A stretch of 63,188 nucleotides of DNA from CAYQUC01 sp048061315 (lineage in GTDB: Bacteria > Pseudomonadota > Gammaproteobacteria > UBA6429 > Thiohalophilaceae): NCBI GenBank assembly GCA_048061315.1, contig JBGMRJ010000003.1, positions 1 to 63,188 on the forward strand. Reading direction: 5' to 3'. Below the pieces are notes generated by a model, which saw only the letters and a list, made by a program, of their open reading frames with translations, was not told where the DNA came from and did not search any database. The translations under genes and the position numbers were made by a program. Positions 45,589 to 54,405 of this stretch are shown in pieces (positions within the stretch are counted from its first letter, which is position 1; each line of letters starts with the position of its first letter).

Positions 45589-47307
45589 CTATGCTAACTC
45601 CCGTTCTGGAGAAAGATGCATTTGATTATGACTTTTTCCCGCTGCAATCATCGGATAAACATTTTCTGTTTTATCTGTCATAAAATTCATGAATACGCAC
45701 TTATCTTTCATAGCAAAGGCTTCTTTAATAGCAGACTCGACATCCGCTGGGTTTTCAATCTTCATGCCCACATGACCATATGCTTCTGCCAGTTTTACAA
45801 AATCCGGCAATGCTTCAACATATGAGTTTGAGTAACGGCCTTCATAGAAAAATTCCTGCCATTGACGAACCATCCCCATATAACCATTATTCAAAGTGAT
45901 TATTTTAATTGGTAACTTATATTGCTGACAGGTAGAAAGCTCCTGTATGCACATTTGGATACTGGCTTCCCCTGTTACACAGGCTACTGTTGCGTCCGGA
46001 AAAGCAAGTTGTACTCCCATTGCTGCAGGTAAACCAAATCCCATGGTTCCCAGACCACCGGAATTAATCCAGCGCCTGGGTTTATCAAACTTATAGAACT
46101 GTGCTGCCCACATTTGGTGCTGCCCCACATCTGACGTTATGTATGCATCACCTTTAGTTTCTTCATACAATTTTTCCAGTACAAATTGTGGTTTAATCAA
46201 TGCGCTGTTACGATCATATCGTAAACAATCCATTTTTTTCCAGGAATTAATTTTAGACCACCAGGACTGCAGTGACTTGGGATCAATTTTCTTTTTACTT
46301 GATGCTAATTCAGCACAACATTCAGTTAAAACCTGTTTTACATCGCCAACAATTGGAACATCGACATTCACATTTTTTGATATTGATGCCGGATCAATAT
46401 CAATGTGAATTATTTTTGCCTCAGGACAAAATTCTTCCAGTTTACCGGTAACACGATCGTCAAATCGAGCGCCAATGGCTATTAAAACATCACAACCGTG
46501 CATCGCCATGTTAGCTTCATAAGTTCCATGCATACCCAACATACCGATATTTAGCTTATCAGTGGCTGGAAACGCTCCCAACCCCATTAATGTTTGGGTT
46601 ATCGGAAAACCTAACGTGTGCGTAAACTCAATTAAACTGTCAGCCGCATTACCGAGTACAACACCCCCGCCACTATAGATTATGGGGCGACGTGCTTTAA
46701 GAATTAAATCAACTGCGCGTTTAATCTGCCCGGAATGCCCTTTGATAGTCGGGTTGTAGGATCGCATAACAACTTCAGTAGGAAATTGATATGCAATTTT
46801 TACATTAGGATCAGTTATGTCTTTTGGTATATCAACCACTACCGGACCAGGTCGACCTGTTGTAGCCACATAAAAAGCTTTTTTCAGGGTATCTGCTAAT
46901 TTACTCAAATCTTTAACTAAAAAGTTATGCTTCACACAGGGTCGACTTATGCCGACAGAATCTACTTCCTGAAAAGCATCACTACCAATAACAGCACTCG
47001 ATACTTGTCCGGTCAGTACTACCAGTGGAATCGAATCCAGATATGCCGTAGCAATTCCTGTAATAGCATTTGTTGCACCCGGACCCGATGTCACTAATAC
47101 CACACCAGGCTTACCAGTAGCTCGTGCATAGCCATCAGCTGCATGCGTTGCACCCTGCTCATGACGAACCAGAATGTGTTTCACATCATCTTGCTGAAAT
47201 AACGCATCGTAGATATGCAATACAGCACCACCAGGATAGCCGAAGATTAAATCTACGCCTTCATCTTTCAGAAATTGAATGATTATCTCAGAACCACTGA
47301 GTTTCAC
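45589..47307 (-). CDS. ilvB: Acetolactate synthase large subunit
   Basis: TPP- and FAD-dependent catalytic subunit, 572 residues, condensing two pyruvates or pyruvate with 2-oxobutyrate. FGYPGGAVL near 22-30, catalytic E50 (VRHEQGA) and HGTYEANMAMH are all standard. The TPP motif reads GEASIQM ... NN rather than GDG ... NN. An Asp to Glu change at this place is known in other gammaproteobacterial IlvI-type enzymes, so I do not take it as loss of function. First gene of ilvBHC; the leader contains a terminator that could attenuate expression. Confidence 0.96.
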   Translation of the reverse strand: MKLSGSEIIIQFLKDEGVDLIFGYPGGAVLHIYDALFQQDDVKHILVRHEQGATHAADGYARATGKPGVVLVTSGPGATNAITGIATAYLDSIPLVVLTGQVSSAVIGSDAFQEVDSVGISRPCVKHNFLVKDLSKLADTLKKAFYVATTGRPGPVVVDIPKDITDPNVKIAYQFPTEVVMRSYNPTIKGHSGQIKRAVDLILKARRPIIYSGGGVVLGNAADSLIEFTHTLGFPITQTLMGLGAFPATDKLNIGMLGMHGTYEANMAMHGCDVLIAIGARFDDRVTGKLEEFCPEAKIIHIDIDPASISKNVNVDVPIVGDVKQVLTECCAELASSKKKIDPKSLQSWWSKINSWKKMDCLRYDRNSALIKPQFVLEKLYEETKGDAYITSDVGQHQMWAAQFYKFDKPRRWINSGGLGTMGFGLPAAMGVQLAFPDATVACVTGEASIQMCIQELSTCQQYKLPIKIITLNNGYMGMVRQWQEFFYEGRYSNSYVEALPDFVKLAEAYGHVGMKIENPADVESAIKEAFAMKDKCVFMNFMTDKTENVYPMIAAGKSHNQMHLSPERELA

Positions 47308-47364
47308 AATATGCCTCTCTTAAATCTAAATTAGCTTGTCCGGTTTTTTAATTTATTTCCGGAT

Positions 47365-47386
47365 AAAAAAAGCCCGAAAATCGGGC
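47365..47386 (-). terminator. Terminator in the ilvB leader, candidate attenuator
   Basis: On the minus strand GCCCGA TTT TCGGGC is followed by seven T. It lies between a good promoter and the ilvB start (58 bases upstream of the gene, about 45-60 bases after the predicted transcription start), so it must be passed for ilvBHC expression. A CCGGATA upstream is exactly complementary to TATCCGG just after the T-run, offering a possible competing structure. No convincing leader peptide with Leu/Val/Ile codons is seen. Confidence 0.7.
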
Positions 47387-47437
47387 AACTCTCTGTAACT
47401 CCCCAAATCAAATATCCGGGGTGAAATATAATCAGGT

Positions 47438-47443
47438 ATTATA
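47438..47443 (-). promoter_or_regulatory. -10 box of the ilvBHC promoter
   Basis: Perfect TATAAT on the minus strand, preceded by TGGG. The -35 area (TGTAAA about 17 bases ahead) is weak. A start would fall near 47431, giving a leader of about 125 bases that includes the terminator. Confidence 0.6.
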
Positions 47444-47806
47444 CCCAGTTGGCTCAAGGATTTACATAATTGTTCTACTAGAAATACATATCAATTTGTA
47501 ACTATTTTGAATTATGTAATCCAATTAGAAAAGGCCCGCATACATCAATACCGTTACGATTGCGCAGTCATTTTTCCAGCCTTCCGATAAACACTTATAA
47601 CCATTTGATTTAACTAAGTTTTATGCGAAATACCAGAAAATTTAGCTGCGTTAGATTCAATATCTCAATAAGCCTCTGAATTTATTGGGTATTAAAGGCT
47701 AAAATTGTGAAATTAATGACAAATATGACCCGCAGTTGGATTTACAATGCAGATTCTCCCTGCAATACTTAGGAGTACAAACATTGTTCTCGGGAAACGA
47801 AACTTA
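47444..47806. other. Intergenic region between ilvB promoter and the DUF4124 gene
   Basis: About 360 bases, AT-rich, that must hold the -35 region of ilvB (minus) and a plus-strand promoter for the DUF4124/proS run. The frame extending upstream of 47807 to 47747 is not likely translated, since the signal peptide begins at 47807. No RNA gene or repeat was identified. Confidence 0.5.
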
Positions 47807-48253
47807 ATGAAACACGGTCTTATCTTAGTTTTAACATTATTATCATTTATTGTATCAACTTCAACATACGCAACTTTGTATAAATCAGTCGATGCGGATG
47901 GTAATGTCAGCTACTCTCAAACTCCACCAAAATCGGGAAACTATGAAAAAATAAAAGTTCAAAAGTTTAAACCTGTTCCTGCCGCAGAAGCCGCGAAAAA
48001 AAGTCAAGCAGCTAAAGAGACTTTTGAAAAAGGCAAACAAGCACGCAATGAAGACGATTTGCTTAAGATCGAAAAAGATAAGAATAAAAAAATACAGCAG
48101 GAAAACTGTGAAATCGCCAAGAAAAATTTACGGTTATTTACCATATTCAAGCGGTTAAAAAATGAAAAAGGCGAGTACTACCGGGTATCCGACACTGAGA
48201 GAGAACAAAGAATTAAAGCTGCCGAAGGAAATATAAAACAATATTGCAAATAA
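47807..48253 (+). CDS. Secreted DUF4124-domain protein
   Basis: 148 residues from the ATG at 47807: signal peptide (about 1-23, ending STYA), then a DUF4124 domain (LYKSVDADGNVSYSQTPP), then a Lys/Glu/Ala-rich helical region with three Cys-containing stretches (NCEIAKKNLR). Periplasmic, function unknown. I chose this start over one 20 codons upstream because the latter would bury the signal peptide. The following small gene carries the same domain. Confidence 0.82.
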   Translation: MKHGLILVLTLLSFIVSTSTYATLYKSVDADGNVSYSQTPPKSGNYEKIKVQKFKPVPAAEAAKKSQAAKETFEKGKQARNEDDLLKIEKDKNKKIQQENCEIAKKNLRLFTIFKRLKNEKGEYYRVSDTEREQRIKAAEGNIKQYCK

Positions 48254-48292
48254 TATTGAAAAAATCGATAACTCTAGAATTTTAAACCATTC

Positions 48293-48592
48293 ATGAAATT
48301 GTTATTTTATAGTTTAGTAATCATCATAGTTATAACTATTGGTTTATATTTAATAAAACCTCAACTATTTCAGGCAATACGAAATAAAATAACAAACGAA
48401 CTATCGACAATAATTCCACCCGATACTTTGCAAACAAAAACAACTGTTTACGAATGGAAAAACTCTAAAGGCGAATTACAATTCACTAATACTCCTCCGC
48501 CTCCAGGAATTAAATATACAAGCAAACTTGTCCCTAATGGCACAAACATAATGCCGTCAAGCGTCTTTACCGGTAATTCAGAAAAAGAATAA
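48293..48592 (+). CDS. Membrane-anchored DUF4124-domain protein
   Basis: 99 residues: an N-terminal membrane helix (about 4-22) and, after a spacer, a DUF4124 motif (VYEWKNSKGELQFTNTPPP). It is probably tethered to the inner membrane with the domain in the periplasm. It lies 39 bases after the first DUF4124 gene and 87 before proS, so the three may share a transcript. Function unknown. Confidence 0.8.
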   Translation: MKLLFYSLVIIIVITIGLYLIKPQLFQAIRNKITNELSTIIPPDTLQTKTTVYEWKNSKGELQFTNTPPPPGIKYTSKLVPNGTNIMPSSVFTGNSEKE

Positions 48593-48679
48593 TCCGTTAA
48601 AATATTAGTGTATTGCACCTTACCTAAATTGAAACAACCCTATACAATCGTAACTCACTAAAATTATGGTAATAATATA

Positions 48680-50383
48680 ATGCGCGTTTCAAACTTTTTA
48701 CTTTCAACCCTTAAAGAAACACCGGCTGATGCAGAAATAATCAGCCATCAACTCATGCTACGTGCCGGTCTGGTTCGCAAACTAGCCTCTGGTTTATATA
48801 GCTGGTTACCAATGGGGCTAAGGGTGCTACGAAAAATTGAAAATATTATACGTGAAGAAATGGATAATGCTGGTGCACAAGAGTTACTAATGCCAACTAT
48901 CCAACCAGCTGAATTATGGCAGGAGTCTACCCGGTGGGAACAATATGGCGCTGAATTGTTACGCATAAAAGATCGTCATAACCGGGAATTTTGTTATGGA
49001 CCTACTCATGAAGAAGTAATAACCGATCTAATTCGAAAAGAAATTCAGAGTTACAAACAACTTCCTGCTAATTTTTATCAGATACAGACAAAATTTCGAG
49101 ATGAACGCCGCCCCCGTTTCGGTGTAATGCGCGCACGGGAATTTTTAATGAAAGATGCCTACTCATTTCATATTGATGAAGATTCTCTAAAAGAAACCTA
49201 TCAATTGATGCACAAAACCTATTGTAAAATTTTTGATCGAATAGGACTCAACTATCGGCCAGTAGATGCGGATTCCGGATCTATCGGTGGTAGCAGCTCA
49301 CATGAATTTCACGTATTAGCGTCATCCGGTGAAGACGCAATCGCTTTTAGTGACGGCAGTGAGTACGCCGCCAATGTTGAAACAGCCGAAGCTATGGCAC
49401 TGGATTCACCCGCAGCAGATGCTATTACGATATCAACAGTTGATACTCCAGGTAAAGCCAGTATTGAAGATGTGAGTCAATTTTTAAAAGTTGATAGCAA
49501 AGTATGTTTAAAGACCTTACTCGTTAAAGGTGTCGATGACACTGTTGTTGCTTTAGTGTTACGTGGCGACCATGAACTCAATGAAATTAAAGCAGAAAAA
49601 ATTGAAGCGGTATTATCACCTTTTGAATTAGCAAGTGATACCGACATTGCAAACGTCGCTAAGTGTGAAGCGGGTTCAATTGGCCCGGTTGGTTTGGACA
49701 TAGCTATTTATGCTGATCGAAGCGCGTTAAAGGTTTCCAATTTTGTTTGTGGGGCTAATATAACCGGTAAACACTTAATAAACGTAAATTGGGGAACCGA
49801 TCTGGATCAAGCCACTAGTGTTGATATTCGAAATGTTATTGATGGTGATCCCAGTCCTGATGGCCAAGGCACATTAACAATTCAACGCGGTATTGAAGTT
49901 GGCCATATATTTCAACTCGGAACAAAATACAGTAAATCAATGAATGCTACCGTGCTTGATGAGAATGGCAAAAGTAGAGTTACTACAATGGGTTGTTACG
50001 GCATTGGTGTATCGCGCATCGTAGCTGCCGCCATTGAACAAAACCATGATGAAAATGGGATTATTTGGCCTGCTAACATTGCACCGTTTTCAGTGGTGTT
50101 AATACCATTAAATATGCATAAATCAAAAGACGTTCAACAAGCAACCGAATCGCTCTATCAATCACTAAAAGATAAAGGAATTAATGCCTTATTCTATGAC
50201 ACTAAAGAACGCCCAGGAATCATGTTTGCTAATATGGAGCTAATCGGTATACCACACCGTGTTGTAATTGGTGACCGCGGATTAAAAAATAATACCGTAG
50301 AATACAAGAGTCGTACAGATTCAGATTCCCAGGACATCACTTTAGATAAAATAGTTGACTTCGTTCTCAATGTAATTAAATAA
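48680..50383 (+). CDS. proS: Prolyl-tRNA synthetase (bacterial type, with editing domain)
   Basis: Class IIa synthetase, 567 residues. The start MRVSNFLLSTLKETP, motif 1 region with ELLMPTIQPAELW, motif 2 FRDERRPRFGVMRAREF and motif 3 GCYGIGVSRI are all present. The INS editing domain that hydrolyses Ala-tRNA-Pro lies at about 225-405 (KTLLVKGVDD). Length matches E. coli (572). Followed 20 bases later by the lytic transglycosylase gene, a common pairing. Confidence 0.98.
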   Translation: MRVSNFLLSTLKETPADAEIISHQLMLRAGLVRKLASGLYSWLPMGLRVLRKIENIIREEMDNAGAQELLMPTIQPAELWQESTRWEQYGAELLRIKDRHNREFCYGPTHEEVITDLIRKEIQSYKQLPANFYQIQTKFRDERRPRFGVMRAREFLMKDAYSFHIDEDSLKETYQLMHKTYCKIFDRIGLNYRPVDADSGSIGGSSSHEFHVLASSGEDAIAFSDGSEYAANVETAEAMALDSPAADAITISTVDTPGKASIEDVSQFLKVDSKVCLKTLLVKGVDDTVVALVLRGDHELNEIKAEKIEAVLSPFELASDTDIANVAKCEAGSIGPVGLDIAIYADRSALKVSNFVCGANITGKHLINVNWGTDLDQATSVDIRNVIDGDPSPDGQGTLTIQRGIEVGHIFQLGTKYSKSMNATVLDENGKSRVTTMGCYGIGVSRIVAAAIEQNHDENGIIWPANIAPFSVVLIPLNMHKSKDVQQATESLYQSLKDKGINALFYDTKERPGIMFANMELIGIPHRVVIGDRGLKNNTVEYKSRTDSDSQDITLDKIVDFVLNVIK

Positions 50384-50403
50384 ATTGAGCTATGATTTAA
50401 GCT

Positions 50404-50997
50404 ATGAAAGCTATTTTACAAATAACATTACTCCTATTTAATACAATATTAGTAGTTAGTAATACGACTGCAGCTACGACACAAAAGCCAGATGACGAAT
50501 TACGAATACTTTTAAAAACTGCAATTGCTGATGCCGATAGCTTTGAAGACCGTTTTGATGCCGAAGTGTGGCTCAAAGATATGTCAACTCGATTGCACAA
50601 AACAATCAAAGATCCATCTAATAGAATATCACTACTCAAACAAATCCATCATGAAGCAAAACGTGTGGCATTACCTCCAGAATTAATTCTTTCAATCATC
50701 CAGGTTGAGAGTAACTTCGATCGATTTGCTATATCGAGAGTGGGTGCAATCGGATTAATGCAAATCATGCCATTTTGGTTAAAAGAAATCGGAAACGAAA
50801 AAGATAATTTATTTAATGCCAGAACCAATCTACGATTCGGCTGTACTATATTAAAATATTATCTGGATAAAGAAAAAGGAAATTTAACCTACGCTTTAGC
50901 ACGTTACAATGGTAGCAAGAATAGTTTTGTATATCCTAAAAAGGTGTATTATCAATTGGATAACCGATGGCATAACCGAAGCAGTACTTTTAATTAA
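50404..50997 (+). CDS. Secreted lytic murein transglycosylase (SLT domain)
   Basis: 197 residues: signal peptide (about 1-24) and one SLT domain (about 85-195). Catalytic E102 is in IQVESNFD, with GLMQIMP at 117-123 and the ARYNGS motif later, as in family 1 lytic transglycosylases. It would cleave peptidoglycan glycan strands. It converges with the adaptor gene, with 3 bases between the stops. Confidence 0.93.
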   Translation: MKAILQITLLLFNTILVVSNTTAATTQKPDDELRILLKTAIADADSFEDRFDAEVWLKDMSTRLHKTIKDPSNRISLLKQIHHEAKRVALPPELILSIIQVESNFDRFAISRVGAIGLMQIMPFWLKEIGNEKDNLFNARTNLRFGCTILKYYLDKEKGNLTYALARYNGSKNSFVYPKKVYYQLDNRWHNRSSTFN

Positions 50998-51000
50998 ATT

Positions 51001-51777
51001 TCATTTAATTTTTACAATTGCATCCATTCCAGATATAAATTTCTTACCAATTGCATTCTTTGGAACTGAAAAAACTACTGCCACTGGAAACATATCGTGA
51101 TCAGGTATTAATGACTTGAAACGCAAAGCCCCTTTATAAGTTAAACCATCAATGATAACAACTGCAGAAGTTTTATTACTAATATTATTATAGTCTGCAT
51201 TGGTTAATAGAAATTGTGCAGAAATTTTAGTGGCATCAGCAATAATCATCGCAGGCTTTGACTCAAATGAGGATACAATTGTTTCGAATTCATTAACTCT
51301 AACTGACAAAATGATTGAATCAAATGGTGCTGAAATTTGTGAAAACTCTAAATCACGTTTTGCTTTATTCCAATTCGTGTCAGCTGTTAGAAAATTTGTT
51401 GCACTCAAAATATACGCATTTTTAGCCAATTGTAATTCATGCTCAGATAATACCGTACGGTCATATAATTCTAATGCCCTATCGAGTTCACGCTTCGCTT
51501 CATCCTGTTCACTTTTACGTAATTTTTTTAAAGCTTTCGTTATTTTAGATTTATCAATATACTCACGTTGATCCAGTTCAATTAATTTTTGATTACTTTT
51601 AACAACATCTCCTGGCTTAACTTTAATACTTGAAACAATACCATTTACTCTAAATGACAATTTAGTTAAGTTATACCAGTTTAATTTTGCTTTTATTTCT
51701 TTAGCTTCAACACTATTTAAACTAAAAATACAGATTGAGGTCAATAATAACAATTTTATTAATTTAAATTTTTGCAT
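51001..51777 (-). CDS. Periplasmic efflux adaptor (HlyD/RND membrane-fusion type)
   Basis: 258 residues: signal peptide (about 1-25, ending SVEAKE), biotinyl-lipoyl half-motifs (FRVNGIVSSIKVKPGDVV at about 43-60 and FSQISAPFDSIILS in the second half), a coiled-coil hairpin between them (about 75-150), and a beta-barrel domain. It is short for the family. Adaptors join an inner-membrane pump to TolC, but no pump gene lies nearby. It follows the TolC gene by 37 bases on the same strand. Confidence 0.85.
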   Translation of the reverse strand: MQKFKLIKLLLLTSICIFSLNSVEAKEIKAKLNWYNLTKLSFRVNGIVSSIKVKPGDVVKSNQKLIELDQREYIDKSKITKALKKLRKSEQDEAKRELDRALELYDRTVLSEHELQLAKNAYILSATNFLTADTNWNKAKRDLEFSQISAPFDSIILSVRVNEFETIVSSFESKPAMIIADATKISAQFLLTNADYNNISNKTSAVVIIDGLTYKGALRFKSLIPDHDMFPVAVVFSVPKNAIGKKFISGMDAIVKIK

Positions 51778-51814
51778 TATATATTCCTATTCAAAATTTC
51801 ATTATATTAAATAA

Positions 51815-53137
51815 TTACTTAAAAATATTTATTGCTGGTTCTTCACCCACTAAAATATCGATTCTGGCCCAGGTTAATAAAGTTTCATATAAGACCTTAG
51901 CCACCCCATATTCTGCATCTGTTGCCTGAACCATTGCAGTACCCAGAGTTGTTTTAACTTCCATTTCATACAGCGCCCGTTTTTCATCTAGAAGTAATTC
52001 ACTATAATTACTAAATGCATTAGCTTCATCTCGTTCAAATCTTAATGTATCCAATTTTAATTTTAATGATAGCAATTCATCTTGAATTGTTTCTTTTGTT
52101 TGTCGTAAAAGAGATTCTAATTGATAAATTTCAGCACGAATTTTTGCAACTTCTGAATCCATTTTACCACTATCATATAGTGGCATGCCTACAACTATTG
52201 CAACATTCCAGTTTTCACGTATTCGACTATTTAATGTTAGCTTGCTTGCATATGCCGAAGTTTCACCTACAAAATCAATCTGTGGCATCATTTGAGATTT
52301 TGTTGCTTTGATGGTTTTTCGAACTGAATCAATTCGTTTTCTTATCGATTTTAGTGTTAAATTATTTTCAAACGCTTTTTTTACGAGTTCGTCAACGGCA
52401 GGATATAATTTCACCCTTTTATTATTTTTTGGCATTTCTAATGTTAACGGTAAGTTACCATTTGTGTTCATCAAAACAGCTAAGCGATTTCGTGTCCGTC
52501 TCTGATTATTTTCACTTTCAAAACGTTCTCGACGTACTCGCTGATATTCACTATGTTTTTTCTCCACATCCAATTCTGATGTGGTACCAAGCTTATTTCT
52601 TTTTTGTGTTCGGTCCCACTCAATAAAAGAAATCGCCATATTTTCATTGTGCCTATTAAAAATCAAATCAGAAAGTAATACATTGAAATAGGCTTCCAAT
52701 ATTTTAACCTGACGAATATATATTTCGTTTTGATAATCCAAAGCATTACTATCAAGTAACCGGTCAGTTGCATCGAGTTTGTGTTGCACACTACCAAAAT
52801 CATAAATTGGCTTTGTTAATCTTAAAGATACTTTATGCTCTTCTGAAATCGTTTTTTGGATTAAAATGGTTGAACGCTCATACCAGTCTAATTGCCCTTC
52901 AATAAATACATTAAAACCGTGTTCTGATTCGTCAGCTAATTTGGTTGATGTTAACCTATCCTTCTCTGCCAGTTTAAATGCCAGATCAGGATTGATATTT
53001 TTCGAAAGTCCAAGTGCAAATTTTAATGTTAATGGTTCAGGTAACAATTCATTTGAGTGTGCCAATCCAGAACATACTATTAGATTAGCAAACAAATAAT
53101 TTTTAACTACAGTTTTATAGATAGAACCGGTTATCAT
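51815..53137 (-). CDS. TolC-family outer membrane protein
   Basis: 440 residues with signal sequence, then the two-fold repeated helical pattern of TolC-type channels: long amphipathic helices (LAEKDRLTSTKLADESE, and RFERDEANAFSNYSELLLDEKRALYE in part) and two beta segments. RNKLGTTSELDVEKKHSEY and GKMDSEVAKIRAEIYQLE are typical. It should form the outer-membrane exit duct for the adaptor encoded next to it. Upstream, 24 bases away, is a SoxW-like thioredoxin gene. Confidence 0.88.
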   Translation of the reverse strand: MITGSIYKTVVKNYLFANLIVCSGLAHSNELLPEPLTLKFALGLSKNINPDLAFKLAEKDRLTSTKLADESEHGFNVFIEGQLDWYERSTILIQKTISEEHKVSLRLTKPIYDFGSVQHKLDATDRLLDSNALDYQNEIYIRQVKILEAYFNVLLSDLIFNRHNENMAISFIEWDRTQKRNKLGTTSELDVEKKHSEYQRVRRERFESENNQRRTRNRLAVLMNTNGNLPLTLEMPKNNKRVKLYPAVDELVKKAFENNLTLKSIRKRIDSVRKTIKATKSQMMPQIDFVGETSAYASKLTLNSRIRENWNVAIVVGMPLYDSGKMDSEVAKIRAEIYQLESLLRQTKETIQDELLSLKLKLDTLRFERDEANAFSNYSELLLDEKRALYEMEVKTTLGTAMVQATDAEYGVAKVLYETLLTWARIDILVGEEPAINIFK

Positions 53138-53161
53138 AAATATTTATATTTTTATAAATTA

Positions 53162-53698
53162 TTATTTTTTGGAACGTTGTTTTCTTTTATATTTTGAAAA
53201 ATTCATTTTTTTATAACTCTCAGATGCCACAAATTCACCCATCATCATAAACTCTTTGACTCCGGAAGTTTTTCCAGTGTGTCGATGAATTCTTTTTCCA
53301 TCAAAGTCAAAAAAGGCAATAACCGGAGTTGCTCTAACCCGGTTTTCTTTAAAGGCGAAATCTTTTTGTTTAATATTTTCACCCTTAAAATTAACCATTT
53401 CCACATCACCCTCGATGTCAACTGAGAATAATAAAAAATTCTTTCGATAAAATTCCTGAACACTGGGTTGGTTTAGTACATTGGTTTTCATATAATGACA
53501 AAATGGACATTCGTCCATTTCAAAAAATATCATTATCGCTTTTTTACCTTCACTTTTTGCGCGAGTGGTTTCTTCTACAAAATCACCCCAGGTTTCCTGG
53601 AAAAAAAATTTATATGGATCTCTGGGCGTTTCTGAATATGAACTTGAAATAAAAGAAAAACATAACATAACAATGTAAAATAACTGAAATTTCTTCAT
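53162..53698 (-). CDS. Periplasmic SoxW-like thioredoxin
   Basis: 178 residues: signal peptide (about 1-21, ending SSSYS) and one thioredoxin fold with CPFC near residue 65 and cis-Pro loop RATPV. The insert MVNFKGENIKQKDFA is like those of the two-domain protein at 22729, so the three domains are relatives. The basic C-terminus (KYKRKQRSKK) is unusual. I start at the ATG at 53698, preceded by AAGGTG, rather than at a GTG three codons earlier. It lies between the TlpA-like and TolC genes. Confidence 0.85.
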   Translation of the reverse strand: MKKFQLFYIVMLCFSFISSSYSETPRDPYKFFFQETWGDFVEETTRAKSEGKKAIMIFFEMDECPFCHYMKTNVLNQPSVQEFYRKNFLLFSVDIEGDVEMVNFKGENIKQKDFAFKENRVRATPVIAFFDFDGKRIHRHTGKTSGVKEFMMMGEFVASESYKKMNFSKYKRKQRSKK

Positions 53699-53724
53699 TT
53701 CACGCACCTTACTTTATTCAAATT

Positions 53725-54207
53725 TTATTTAGACGAAACATGCTTCGATTTGGAATGAATTGCATTTTCTAAAAATTGCCCATCAACCCTGCCAACTTGA
53801 CGCAAAACCATCTCCCCTTTCGGTGAAATAATAAATGTAGTTGGTAAACCATTTATTGGCCCCCAAAAATCTGCCTGACCTGGATCAGCATGTAAAATCG
53901 GATATGATATGAAATATTGATCAACAAATTCTTTAAGGTATTTGTGATCCACATCTTCATAATTAATCCCTAAAACAACGGCATCTTTATTTTTATGATC
54001 TTCATGAAAATCGACTAATTCCGGTAACTCATCAAGACAAGGAGGACACCAGGTTGCCCAATAATTAACGATAACCCATTTGCCTTTGTAATCCGACAAA
54101 TTATGTGACTTGCCATTAAGATCATTTAATTTAAAATCATCGGCGATAGCACTATTCATTACAACCAGTAATAAAATGCTGCTGGCAATTCGTAATATAT
54201 TTTTCAT
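53725..54207 (-). CDS. Periplasmic TlpA/ResA-like thioredoxin
   Basis: 160 residues: signal peptide (about 1-22), then a TlpA-like fold with WCPPC in YWATWCPPCLDELPEL and the cis-Pro loop GLPTTF. TlpA-like proteins keep periplasmic cysteines reduced, for example in cytochrome c maturation, but no such genes are in view. Start set at the ATG at 54207, with AGAG upstream. It heads the TlpA / SoxW-like / TolC / adaptor run and is probably transcribed from the 198-base gap after yihY. Confidence 0.88.
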   Translation of the reverse strand: MKNILRIASSILLLVVMNSAIADDFKLNDLNGKSHNLSDYKGKWVIVNYWATWCPPCLDELPELVDFHEDHKNKDAVVLGINYEDVDHKYLKEFVDQYFISYPILHADPGQADFWGPINGLPTTFIISPKGEMVLRQVGRVDGQFLENAIHSKSKHVSSK

Positions 54208-54405
54208 TATTTCTCTTCTCATCTGTATTAGGGATTAATAATATTATGACCCAAATTCCTACAGAAAATTCAACCTAATCAAGCATGTAAATTACAAAAT
54301 TAGTTATAGATATATCAATAAGATAGCCAAATTTATACTAATGTTAAATGTTATTTTAACTAATATCCATAGCTAAATCTCATACAATACAGCTTTTAAA
54401 GCAAT

